Shown: positions 21,691-35,300 of the stretch, one piece after another
Layout: each line of letters begins with the position of its first letter
Numbering within the stretch: position 1 is the stretch's first letter
NCBI RefSeq assembly: GCF_000002995.4
Contig: NW_025062288.1
Location: forward strand, 1-64,000
Length of the DNA: 64,000 nucleotides
Reading direction: 5' to 3'
Source: Brugia malayi
Lineage: Eukaryota; Nematoda; Chromadorea; Rhabditida; Onchocercidae
Notes under the pieces: model-generated
What the model was told of the DNA's origin: nothing
Databases searched by the model: none
Seen by the model: the letters and a program-made list of their open reading frames with translations, nothing else
Translations under genes and position numbers: made by a program

Positions 21691-24600
21691 TTGGAAATTA
21701 TAAAATTTTGACCAAAATCAATTTTTAGATTTGAAATAATGCTTAAGCCTAAGCCTAAGTACACCCTAAGCCTAAGCCTAAGCATTTTTTTATTATTTAA
21801 AATGTCAAATGACCGCGATGTATGTGACCAGTACTATTCAACGCTTATAAATTAATTAAGTTCAAAATATCTATTTTTTTTATGTTTTGATATTTCTTAA
21901 TTTTTCAACATTTAATTAAGATTAAATTTGATAATAGTAGGGTTTATTTTCCAGTTTATTATGCAAAAATTCTTACAAATTATAGGATTTTCATATAAAT
22001 CAATTTTAAATTTAAATTAAAAATTAGCATTAATTGTAAAAATGAATTACATCTATGACTAATTAAAAATTTTATTATTTTCACGAGTGAAATTTTAATT
22101 CAAAACTCAATTCTTAAAGTTTATTTAATTATTTATGCTGATCAAATGACCACAATGTATGTGACCAGTACCTGTGCAATGCAAACAAATTAATCAATTA
22201 AGTTCAAATTATCTAATTTTTTAAATGATTCGATTTTTTTTTAATATTTCAACATTTAATTAAAATGATTCTTTGATATTGCTAGAATTTATTTTATAGT
22301 TTAATATACAAAATCCTAACAAATTATTGAATTTTCATAAAATTTGAAATAAGAATTGATTTCAATTGTAAGAATGAATCAAAACCGTGATAAATTAAAA
22401 ATTTCAGTTTATTTTGCCTATCAAATATTAATTAAAACTTAATTTTTAAAGTTTATTTTATTATTAATGTTTGTCAAATGACCACACCGTAAATAACTAG
22501 TACTATGGAACGCTTATAAATTAATCAGTTAAGCTCAAATTATCTATTTTTTTTTTTTAAACAATTGATATTTATAATATTTTAACATTTAATTAAAATA
22601 AATTTTGACAACACAGGGATTCATTTTACTTTTTAATATACAAAACTCTAATAAATCATTAAATTTTCAGAGAATTTGATATTTAAATTTGAAATAAAAA
22701 TTAATTTGAATTGTAAGGATGAATTAAAACCGTGATAAATTAAAAATTTAATCAATTTCGCTAGTCGAATATTGATTGAAACTTAATTTTTAAAGTTTAT
22801 TTAGTTATTTATGCTGATCAAATGAGCAACCGTAGATGACCAGTACCTGTGCAATGCATACAAATTAATCAATTAAGCTCAAAATATCTAACTTTTTTTA
22901 ATGAATAATATATTTTTTAACAGTTTTAACATTTAATTAAAGTAAAATTTGATATTACTAGAAATTATAGAAAAAAGTCTAATATACAAAAAAGGTTTTG
23001 ATTCATTGCAAATCATAAAACTTTCATAAAATTCTATCTTAAGCTTTCAAACAAAAATTAATTTTAGCTGCAGAAATGAATTAAATCTACGACAAATTAA
23101 AAATTTTATTAATTTTGCTTCTCAAATATTAAAAAAAGCTTAGTTATTGAAATTTATGTTGTCAATTGACCACACCGTAACTGACCGTTATCCATGCAAT
23201 GCATAAATTTAATCAATTGACTTCAAAATAACTATTTTTTTTTAATGAATTGATATTTCTTAATAGTTTTAACATTTAATTAAAATCAAAATTGATAAAA
23301 CTAGAAATTATTTCCTCGTTTAATATACAAAAACTCTTGGAAATTAAAAAAATTTTCACCATAATCAATTTTTAGATTTGAAAAAATGCTTAAGCCTAAG
23401 CCTAAGCATTATTTTATTATTTAAAATGTCAAATGACCACAATGTATGTGACCAGTTCCCGCACTATGCGTATATAATAATCATTTTTTTTTTTTTTTTT
23501 TATTAAATGATATTTTTTAATACTTTAACATCCTTTGAAATTAAATTTTGATAATAGTAGGACTTCTTACCTAATTTAATATGCAAATACCCGTACAAAT
23601 TATGGGATTTTTATAAATGTATTATTTAAATTTGAAACATAAATTAATTTTAATTGTAAGAATGAAATAAAATCGTGAAAAATTAAAAATTTAATTAATT
23701 TTGCTAATAAAATATTGATTGAAACTTAATTTCTAAAGTTTATTTTATTATATTTGCTGGTCAAATGACCATGGTGTGTGTGACCAGTATCCATGCAATG
23801 CATATAAATTAATCAATTAAGTTCAAAATATCTATTTGTTTTAAGGAATTGAAATTTTTCAATATTTTATCATTTAATTAAAGTAAATTTTTGGTATTAT
23901 TAGAATTTATTTTATAGTTTAACATGCAAAATTCTAATAAATTATTGTTTTTTCATAAAATTTAAATTTTAAATAAAGATTAATTGTAATTGTGAGAATG
24001 AATTAAAACCGTCAAAAATTAAAAATTTAAATAATTTTGCTAATCAAATATTGATTAAAACTTAATTATTAAAGTTTATTTTAATATTTATGCTAGTCAA
24101 TTGACCACAATGTATGCGACCAGTATCTATGCAATGCACACAAATTAATCAATTAAGTTCAGAATAACCATTTTTTTTTTAATGAATTGATATTTTAAAT
24201 AATTTAACATTTAATCAAAATTAGTTTTTGATATTGCTGGAATTTATTTTGTAGAATGATATGCAAAATTCTAGTAAATTAATGAATTTTCATAAAATTT
24301 AAATTTTAAATTACAAAATTAAAATTAATTATAGTTGTGAGAATAAATTAAAGCCGTCATTAATTAAAAATTTAATTAATTTTGCTAATAAAAAATTGAT
24401 TAAAGCTTAATTATTAAAGTTTATTTTATTATTTATGTTGCCAATTGACCACACCATAAATGACCAGTACCCATGCAACGCTTATAAATTAATCAATTAA
24501 GCTCAAAATATCTAACTTTCTTTACGAATTGATATTTTTTAATAGTTTTAACATTTTAATTAAATTGAAATTTGACAACACCGGCATTTATTTCATAGTT

Positions 24601-27600
24601 TAATATGCAAAAACTTTTACAAATTGCACAATTTTCTTTAATTATGGTATTTAAATTTGGAAAATAAATTAATTGTAATTGTAAGAATGAAATAAAACCG
24701 TGACAAACAAAGAATTTAATTAATTTTGCTAATAAAATATTGATTAAAAGTTATTTTTTAAAGTTTTTTTTAATGTTTTATGCTGACCAATTGACCACAC
24801 CGTGATTAACCAGTACCTATGCAACGCTTATAAATTAATCAATCAAGTTCAAATTATCTAATTTTTTTAATGATTTGATTTTTTTTTAATATTTTAACAT
24901 TTAAATAAAATGAGTTTTTGATATTGCTAGAATTTATTTTATAGTTTAATATACAAAACTCTGACAAATTATTGAATTTTCATAAAATTTGATATTTAAA
25001 TTTGAAATAAAAATTAATTTCAATTGTAAGAATGAATTAGAACAGTGGCAAATTAAAAATTTAATTAATTTTCCTCCTAAAATATCATTCAGAACTCAAT
25101 TTCTAAACTTAATTTTATTATTTTTGCTGTTCAAATGATCACAATGTATGCGATCAGTACCTATGCAATGCACACAAATTAATCAATTAAGTTCAAAATA
25201 TCCATTTTTTTTAATTAATTGATAATTTTCGATATTTTAACATTTAATTAAAATCAAAATTGATAAAACTAGTTATTATTTCCTCGTTTAATATACAAAA
25301 ACTGTTGCAAATTATAAAATTTTGACCAAAATTAATTTTTAGATTTGAAATAATGCTTAAGCCTAAGCCTAAGTACACCCTAAGCCTAAGCCTAATCATT
25401 TTTTTATTATTTAAAATGTCAAATGACCGCGATGTATGTGACCAGTACTATTCAACGCTTATAAATTAATTAAGTTCAAAATATCTATTTTTTTAATGTT
25501 TTGATATTTCTTAATTTTTCAACATTTAATTAAGATTAAATTTGATAATAGTAGGGTTTATTTTCCAGTTTATTATGCAAAAATTCTTACAAATTATAGG
25601 ATTTTCATATAAATCAATTTTAAATTTAAATTAAAAATTAGCATTAATTGTAAAAATGAATTACATCTATGACTAATTAAAAATTTTATTATTTTCACGA
25701 GTGAAATTTTAATTCAAAACTCAATTCTTAAAGTTTATTTAATTATTTATGCTGATCAAATGACCACAATGTATGTGACCAGTACCTGTGCAATGCAAAC
25801 AAATTAATCAATTAAGTTCAAATTATCTAATTTTTTAAATGATTCGATTTTTTTTTAATATTTCAACATTTAATTAAAATGATTCTTTGATATTGCTAGA
25901 ATTTATTTTATAGTTTAATATACAAAATCCTAACAAATTATTGAATTTTCATAAAATTTGAAATAAGAATTGATTTCAATTGTAAGAATGAATCAAAACC
26001 GTGATAAATTAAAAATTTCAGTTTATTTTGCCTATCAAATATTAATTAAAACTTAATTTTTAAAGTTTATTTTATTATTAATGTTTGTCAAATGACCACA
26101 CCGTAAATAACTAGTACTATGGAACGCTTATAAATTAATCAGTTAAGCTCAAATTATCTATTTTTTTTTTTTAAACAATTGATATTTATAATATTTTAAC
26201 ATTTAATTAAAATAAATTTTGACAACACAGGGATTCATTTTACTTTTTAATATACAAAACTCTAATAAATCATTAAATTTTCAGAGAATTTGATATTTAA
26301 ATTTGAAATAAAAATTAATTTGAATTGTAAGGATGAATTAAAACCGTGATAAATTAAAAATTTAATCAATTTCGCTAGTCGAATATTGATTGAAACTTAA
26401 TTTTTAAAGTTTATTTAGTTATTTATGCTGATCAAATGAGCAACCGTAGATGACCAGTACCTGTGCAATGCATACAAATTAATCAATTAAGCTCAAAATA
26501 TCTAACTTTTTTTAATGAATAATATATTTTTTAACAGTTTTAACATTTAATTAAAGTAAAATTTGATATTACTAGAAATTATAGAAAAAAGTCTAATATA
26601 CAAAAAAGGTTTTGATTCATTGCAAATCATAAAACTTTCATAAAATTCTATCTTAAGCTTTCAAACAAAAATTAATTTTAGCTGCAGAAATGAATTAAAT
26701 CTACGACAAATTAAAAATTTTATTAATTTTGCTTCTCAAATATTAAAAAAAGCTTAGTTATTGAAATTTATGTTGTCAATTGACCACACCGTAACTGACC
26801 GTTATCCATGCAATGCATAAATTTAATCAATTGACTTCAAAATAACTATTTTTTTTAATGAATTGATATTTCTTAATAGTTTTAACATTTAATTAAAATC
26901 AAAATTGATAAAACTAGAAATTATTTCCTCGTTTAATATACAAAAACTCTTGGAAATTAAAAAAATTTTCACCATAATCAATTTTTAGATTTGAAAAAAT
27001 GCTTAAGCCTAAGCCTAAGCATTATTTTATTATTTAAAATGTCAAATGACCACAATGTATGTGACCAGTTCCCGCACTATGCGTATATAATAATCATTTT
27101 TTTTTTATTAAATGATATTTTTTAATACTTTAACATCCTTTGAAATTAAATTTTGATAATAGTAGGACTTCTTACCTAATTTAATATGCAAATACCCGTA
27201 CAAATTATGGGATTTTTATAAATGTATTATTTAAATTTGAAACATAAATTAATTTTAATTGTAAGAATGAAATAAAATCGTGAAAAATTAAAAATTTAAT
27301 TAATTTTGCTAATAAAATATTGATTGAAACTTAATTTCTAAAGTTTATTTTATTATATTTGCTGGTCAAATGACCATGGTGTGTGTGACCAGTATCCATG
27401 CAATGCATATAAATTAATCAATTAAGTTCAAAATATCTATTTGTTTTAAGGAATTAAAATTTTTCAATATTTTATCATTTAATTAAAGTAAATTTTTGGT
27501 ATTATTAGAATTTATTTTATAGTTTAACATGCAAAATTCTAATAAATTATTGTTTTTTCATAAAATTTAAATTTTAAATAAAGATTAATTGTAATTGTGA

Positions 27601-30600
27601 GAATGAATTAAAACCGTCAAAAATTAAAAATTTAAATAATTTTGCTAATCAAATATTGATTAAAACTTAATTATTAAAGTTTATTTTAATATTTATGCTA
27701 GTCAATTGACCACAATGTATGCGACCAGTATCTATGCAATGCACACAAATTAATCAATTAAGTTCAGAATAACCATTTTTTTTTTTTAATGAATTGATAT
27801 TTTAAATAATTTAACATTTAATTAAAATTAGTTTTTGATATTGCTGGAATTTATTTTGTAGAATGATATGCAAAATTCTAGTAAATTAATGAATTTTCAT
27901 AAAATTTAAATTTTAAATTACAAAATTAAAATTAATTATAGTTGTGAGAATAAATTAAAGCCGTCATTAATTAAAAATTTAATTAATTTTGCTAATAAAA
28001 AATTGATTAAAGCTTAATTATTAAAGTTTATTTTATTATTTATGTTGCCAATTGACCACACCATAAATGACCAGTACCAATGCAACGCTTATAAATTAAT
28101 CAATTAAGCTCAAAATATCTAACTTTCTTTACGAATTGATATTTTTTAATAGTTTTAACATTTTAATTAAATTGAAATTTGACAACACCGGCATTTATTT
28201 CATAGTTTAATATGCAAAAACTTTTACAAATTGCACAATTTTCTTTAATTATGGTATTTAAATTTGGAAAATAAATTAATTGTAATTGTAAGAATGAAAT
28301 AAAACCGTGACAAACAAAGAATTTAATTAATTTTGCTAATAAAATATTGATTAAAAGTTATTTTTTAAAGTTTTTTTAATGTTTTATGCTGACCAATTGA
28401 CCACACCGTGATTAACCAGTACCTATGCAACGCTTATAAATTAATCAATCAAGTTCAAATTATCTAATTTTTTTAATGATTTGATTTTTTTTTAATATTT
28501 TAACATTTAAATAAAATGAGTTTTTGATATTGCTAGAATTTATTTTATAGTTTAATATACAAAACTCTGACAAATTATTGAATTTTCATAAAATTTGATA
28601 TTTAAATTTGAAATAAAAATTAATTTCAATTGTAAGAATGAATTAGAACAGTGGCAAATTAAAAATTTAATTAATTTTCCTCCTAAAATATCATTCAGAA
28701 CTCAATTTCTAAACTTAATTTTATTATTTTTGCTGTTCAAATGATCACAATGTATGCGATCAGTACCTATGCAATGCACACAAATTAATCAATTAAGTTC
28801 AAAATATCCATTTTTTTTAATTAATTGATAATTTTCGATATTTTAACATTTAATTAAAATCAAAATTGATAAAACTAGTTATTATTTCCTCGTTTAATAT
28901 ACAAAAACTGTTGCAAATTATAAAATTTTGACCAAAATTAATTTTTAGATTTGAAATAATGCTTAAGCCTAAGCCTAAGTACACCCTAAGCCTAAGCCTA
29001 ATCATTTTTTTATTATTTAAAATGTCAAATGACCGCGATGTATGTGACCAGTACTATTCAACGCTTATAAATTAATTAAGTTCAAAATATCTATTTTTTT
29101 AATGTTTTGATATTTCTTAATTTTTCAACATTTAATTAAGATTAAATTTGATAATAGTAGGGTTTATTTTCCAGTTTATTATGCAAAAATTCTTACAAAT
29201 TATAGGATTTTCATATAAATCAATTTTAAATTTAAATTAAAAATTAGCATTAATTGTAAAAATGAATTACATCTATGACTAATTAAAAATTTTATTATTT
29301 TCACGAGTGAAATTTTAATTCAAAACTCAATTCTTAAAGTTTATTTAATTATTTATGCTGATCAAATGACCACAATGTATGTGACCAGTACCTGTGCAAT
29401 GCAAACAAATTAATCAATTAAGTTCAAATTATCTAATTTTTTAAATGATTCGATTTTTTTTTAATATTTCAACATTTAATTAAAATGATTCTTTGATATT
29501 GCTAGAATTTATTTTATAGTTTAATATACAAAATCCTAACAAATTATTGAATTTTCATAAAATTTGAAATAAGAATTGATTTCAATTGTAAGAATGAATC
29601 AAAACCGTGATAAATTAAAAATTTCAGTTTATTTTGCCTATCAAATATTAATTAAAACTTAATTTTTAAAGTTTATTTTATTATTAATGTTTGTCAAATG
29701 ACCACACCGTAAATAACTAGTACTATGGAACGCTTATAAATTAATCAGTTAAGCTCAAATTATCTATTTTTTTTTTTTAAACAATTGATATTTATAATAT
29801 TTTAACATTTAATTAAAATAAATTTTGACAACACAGGGATTCATTTTACTTTTTAATATACAAAACTCTAATAAATCATTAAATTTTCAGAGAATTTGAT
29901 ATTTAAATTTGAAATAAAAATTAATTTGAATTGTAAGGATGAATTAAAACCGTGATAAATTAAAAATTTAATCAATTTCGCTAGTCGAATATTGATTGAA
30001 ACTTAATTTTTAAAGTTTATTTAGTTATTTATGCTGATCAAATGAGCAACCGTAGATGACCAGTACCTGTGCAATGCATACAAATTAATCAATTAAGCTC
30101 AAAATATCTAACTTTTTTTAATGAATAATATATTTTTTAACAGTTTTAACATTTAATTAAAGTAAAATTTGATATTACTAGAAATTATAGAAAAAAGTCT
30201 AATATACAAAAAAGGTTTTGATTCATTGCAAATCATAAAACTTTCATAAAATTCTATCTTAAGCTTTCAAACAAAAATTAATTTTAGCTGCAGAAATGAA
30301 TTAAATCTACGACAAATTAAAAATTTTATTAATTTTGCTTCTCAAATATTAAAAAAAGCTTAGTTATTGAAATTTATGTTGTCAATTGACCACACCGTAA
30401 CTGACCGTTATCCATGCAATGCATAAATTTAATCAATTGACTTCAAAATAACTATTTTTTTTTAATGAATTGATATTTCTTAATAGTTTTAACATTTAAT
30501 TAAAATCAAAATTGATAAAACTAGAAATTATTTCCTCGTTTAATATACAAAAACTCTTGGAAATTAAAAAAATTTTCACCATAATCAATTTTTAGATTTG

Positions 30601-32388
30601 AAAAAATGCTTAAGCCTAAGCCTAAGCATTATTTTATTATTTAAAATGTCAAATGACCACAATGTATGTGACCAGTTCCCGCACTATGCGTATATAATAA
30701 TCATTTTTTTTTTTTTTTTTTATTAAATGATATTTTTTAATACTTTAACATCCTTTGAAATTAAATTTTGATAATAGTAGGACTTCTTACCTAATTTAAT
30801 ATGCAAATACCCGTACAAATTATGGGATTTTTATAAATGTATTATTTAAATTTGAAACATAAATTAATTTTAATTGTAAGAATGAAATAAAATCGTGAAA
30901 AATTAAAAATTTAATTAATTTTGCTAATAAAATATTGATTGAAACTTAATTTCTAAAGTTTATTTTATTATATTTGCTGGTCAAATGACCATGGTGTGTG
31001 TGACCAGTATCCATGCAATGCATATAAATTAATCAATTAAGTTCAAAATATCTATTTGTTTTAAGGAATTGAAATTTTTCAATATTTTATCATTTAATTA
31101 AAGTAAATTTTTGGTATTATTAGAATTTATTTTATAGTTTAACATGCAAAATTCTAATAAATTATTGTTTTTTCATAAAATTTAAATTTTAAATAAAGAT
31201 TAATTGTAATTGTGAGAATGAATTAAAACCGTCAAAAATTAAAAATTTAAATAATTTTGCTAATCAAATATTGATTAAAACTTAATTATTAAAGTTTATT
31301 TTAATATTTATGCTAGTCAATTGACCACAATGTATGCGACCAGTATCTATGCAATGCACACAAATTAATCAATTAAGTTCAGAATAACCATTTTTTTTTT
31401 TTTAATGAATTGATATTTTAAATAATTTAACATTTAATCAAAATTAGTTTTTGATATTGCTGGAATTTATTTTGTAGAATGATATGCAAAATTCTAGTAA
31501 ATTAATGAATTTTCATAAAATTTAAATTTTAAATTACAAAATTAAAATTAATTATAGTTGTGAGAATAAATTAAAGCCGTCATTAATTAAAAATTTAATT
31601 AATTTTGCTAATAAAAAATTGATTAAAGCTTAATTATTAAAGTTTATTTTATTATTTATGTTGCCAATTGACCACACCATAAATGACCAGTACCCATGCA
31701 ACGCTTATAAATTAATCAATTAAGCTCAAAATATCTAACTTTCTTTACGAATTGATATTTTTTAATAGTTTTAACATTTTAATTAAATTGAAATTTGACA
31801 ACACCGGCATTTATTTCATAGTTTAATATGCAAAAACTTTTACAAATTGCACAATTTTCTTTAATTATGGTATTTAAATTTGGAAAATAAATTAATTGTA
31901 ATTGTAAGAATGAAATAAAACCGTGACAAACAAAGAATTTAATTAATTTTGCTAATAAAATATTGATTAAAAGTTATTTTTTAAAGTTTTTTTTAATGTT
32001 TTATGCTGACCAATTGACCACACCGTGATTAACCAGTACCTATGCAACGCTTATAAATTAATCAATCAAGTTCAAATTATCTAATTTTTTTAATGATTTG
32101 ATTTTTTTTTAATATTTTAACATTTAAATAAAATGAGTTTTTGATATTGCTAGAATTTATTTTATAGTTTAATATACAAAACTCTGACAAATTATTGAAT
32201 TTTCATAAAATTTGATATTTAAATTTGAAATAAAAATTAATTTCAATTGTAAGAATGAATTAGAACAGTGGCAAATTAAAAATTTAATTAATTTTCCTCC
32301 TAAAATATCATTCAGAACTCAATTTCTAAACTTGATTTTATTATTTTTGCTGTTCAAATGATCACAATGTATGCGATCAGTACCTATG
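21691..32388 (+). repeat. Satellite array: about three 3.61-kb higher-order repeats
   Basis: About 10.7 kb of uninterrupted plus-orientation satellite. The telomere-like element GCTTAAGCCTAAGCCTAAGT recurs at about 21,739, 25,352 and 28,959 (spacing 3,613 and 3,607). The island GTAGATGACCAGTACCTGTG recurs at about 22,833, 26,446 and 30,053 with the same spacing. One unit holds 11 monomers (islands near 21,806, 22,138, 22,475, 22,818, 23,160, 23,432, 23,758, 24,097, 24,440, 24,784 and 25,128), averaging about 328 bp. Units look nearly identical while monomers within a unit are well diverged, which is classic higher-order organisation. Length differences are mainly in poly-T runs (for example T9 at 27,098 versus T18 at 23,486). 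Confidence 0.93.
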
Positions 32389-33314
32389 CAATTGGTCAGC
32401 ATAAAATATTAAAAAAAACTTTAAAAAATAACTTTTAATCAACATTTTATTAGCAAAATTAATTAAATTCTTTGTTTGTCACTGTTTTATTTCATTCTTA
32501 CAATTGTAATTAATTTATTTTCCAAATTTAAATACCATAATTTAAGAAAATTGTGCAATTTGTAAAAGTTTTTGCATATTAAACTATGAAATAAATGCCG
32601 GTGTTGTCAAATTTCAATTTAATTAAAATGTTAAAACTATTAAAAAATATCAATTCGTAAAGAAAATTAGATATTTTGAGCTTAATTGATTAAATTTTAT
32701 GCATTGCATTGGTACTTTTATTTACAATTGGTCAATTGATCAGCATGAATAATATAAATAATCTTTAATAATTAAGTTTTAACCCATATTTGATTAGCAA
32801 AATTAATTGAATTTTCAATTTGTGACGGTTTTAATTCATTCTTACAATTAAAATTAATTTTTATTCCAAATTTAAATATCAAAATTTAACAAAATTCAAT
32901 ATTTTTTTAAGGTTTTGTATAATAAATTATAAAATAAATTCCAGTAATGTCAAAAATTTATTTTAATTAAGTGCTAAAATATTTAAAAATATCAATTCTT
33001 TCAAAAAAAATAGATATTTTGATATTGAAAAAAAATAGATATTGAAATATATAAATTAATAATAAAATAAACTTTAGAAATTAAGTTTTAATCAATATTT
33101 TATTAGCAAAATTAATTAAATTTTTAATTTTTCACGATTTTAATTCATTCTTACGATTAAAATTAATTTATATTTCAAATTTAAATAATACATTTATAAA
33201 AATCCCATAATTTGTACGGGTGTTTTGCATACTAAACTAGGTAAGAAGTCCTACTATTCTCAAAATTTAATTTCAAATGATATTAAAAGTATTAAAAAAA
33301 ATCATTTAATAAAA
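32389..33314 (-). repeat. Satellite array, minus orientation
   Basis: Orientation flips at CCTATGCAATTGGTCAGCAT. The sequence right of the flip up to about 33,025 is the exact reverse-complement partner of about 3,310-3,945. Degenerates near 33,025-33,060 and resumes with a minus monomer to about 33,314. Confidence 0.88.
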
Positions 33315-33755
33315 AAAACCAAAATTCGAAAGATTTATGTTATTCAGCTATTCTTTATTTATTTTTTTGACTTAACAAAGTTTAATTGCAATATTTTAAG
33401 TTGAAATTTTGTGAAATTTATTAATATTGCTATATCAAATAAAAAGAGAAACAGAAACAGAAAAATTAATACAAAATAATAAACTATGGAAATAATTCAA
33501 AGAATACTAATACTTCATTAATTAAATTAGAATTAAATTGGTATAAATACAAATTATGAAATGGAAATTAGGATAGAATGTTGCAATTATTTTTCAAAAA
33601 ATAATAAAATTAAAAAAAAAAAATGCAATATTAAATACATTGTGTGATTGATTCAATGGAAAAACTAATTGTATGTCAAGTGTAACTAAAAAATTCTCAT
33701 AATTTAAATTTAATTAATTTATACAGAAAGTTATTGATAAGAAGTTGAATTGAAT
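33315..33755. other. Non-satellite AT-rich interruption
   Basis: About 440 bp with no island motif and no match to the flanking monomer order. It is rich in A/T words such as AAAAAGAGAAACAGAAACAGAAAAA. No gene and no clear terminal repeats seen. It may be an inserted element or an older, highly decayed monomer. Confidence 0.5.
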
Positions 33756-35269
33756 TAATTGATTGAATTTTATGCGTTGCATAGGTACCGGTAACACAAA
33801 TCGTGGTCATTTGACCAGCAATAATAATAAAATAAACTTTAGAAATTAAGTTTTAATCAATATTTTATTAGCAAAATTAATCAAATTTTTAATTTTTCAC
33901 GATTTTAATTCATTCCTACAATTGAAATTAATTTATATTTCAAATTTAAATAATGCATTTACAAAAATCCCATAATTTATACGGGTATTTGCATATAAAA
34001 CTAGTTAAGAAGTTCTACTATTATCAAAATTTAATTTCAAAGCATAAATTCTAATAATACCAAAAATTTACTTTAATTAAATGATAAAATATTGAAAAAT
34101 TTCAATTCCTTAAAACAAATAGATATTTTGAACTTAATTGATTAATTTATAAGCGTTGCATAGATACTGGTTACAACATCGTGGTCATTTGATCAGCATA
34201 AATAATTAAATAAACTTTGCAAATTAAGTTTTTATCAATATTTGATTAGCGAAATTGATTAAATTTTTAATTTATCACGGTTTTAATTCATTCTTACAAT
34301 TAAAATTAATTTATATTTCAAATTTAAATAATACATTTATAAAAATCCCATAATTTGTACGGGTATTTTCATACTAAAATAGATACGAAGTCCTACTATT
34401 ATCAAAATTTAATTTCAAAGGATGTTAAAACTATTAAAAAATATCATTTAATGAAAAAAAAAATTGATTATTTTATACGCATAGTGCGGGAACTGGTCAC
34501 ATACATTGTGGTCATTTGACATCTTAAATAATAAAAAAATGCTTAGGCTTAGGCTTAGGCTTAGGGTATATTTAGGCTTAGGCTTAAGCATTATTTCAAA
34601 TCTAAAAATTGATTTTGGTGAAAATTTTATAATTTGCAAGAGCTTTTGTATATTAAAGGGAGAAAAAATCTCTAGTTCTTTTCAATTTTGATTTTAATTA
34701 AATGTTAAAACTATTAAAATTAGTTATTTTGATCAATTCGTTAAAAAAAAATTAGTTATTTTGAACTCAGTTATTTAATTTTATGCGTTGCATACGTAAT
34801 AAGAGAATAAACTTTAATAACTAAGTTTTTTTTTTTAATATTTGAGAAGTCAAATTAATAAGATTTTTAATTTGTCGTAGATTTAATTCATTTTTGCAGC
34901 TAAAATTAGTTTTTGTTTGTTTTTAAAAAATATCAATTATTATTAAAAATATCAATTATTATTTTGAACTCAATTGTTAAAATATCAATTAAAACTATTG
35001 AAACTATTAAAAAATATCAATTCATTAAAAAAAAATTAGTTATTTTGAAGTGAATTGATTAAATTTATGCATTGCATGGGTAACGGTCAGTTACGGTGTG
35101 GTCAATTGACAACATAAATAAGAAAATATACTTCAATAACTAAGCTTTTTTTAATATTTGAGAAACAAAATTAATAAGATTTTTAATTTGTCGTAGATTT
35201 AATTCATTTCCGCAGCTAAAATTAGTTTTTGTTTGTTTTTAAAAAATATCAATTATTATTAAAAATATC

Positions 35270-35300
<31 letters not shown>

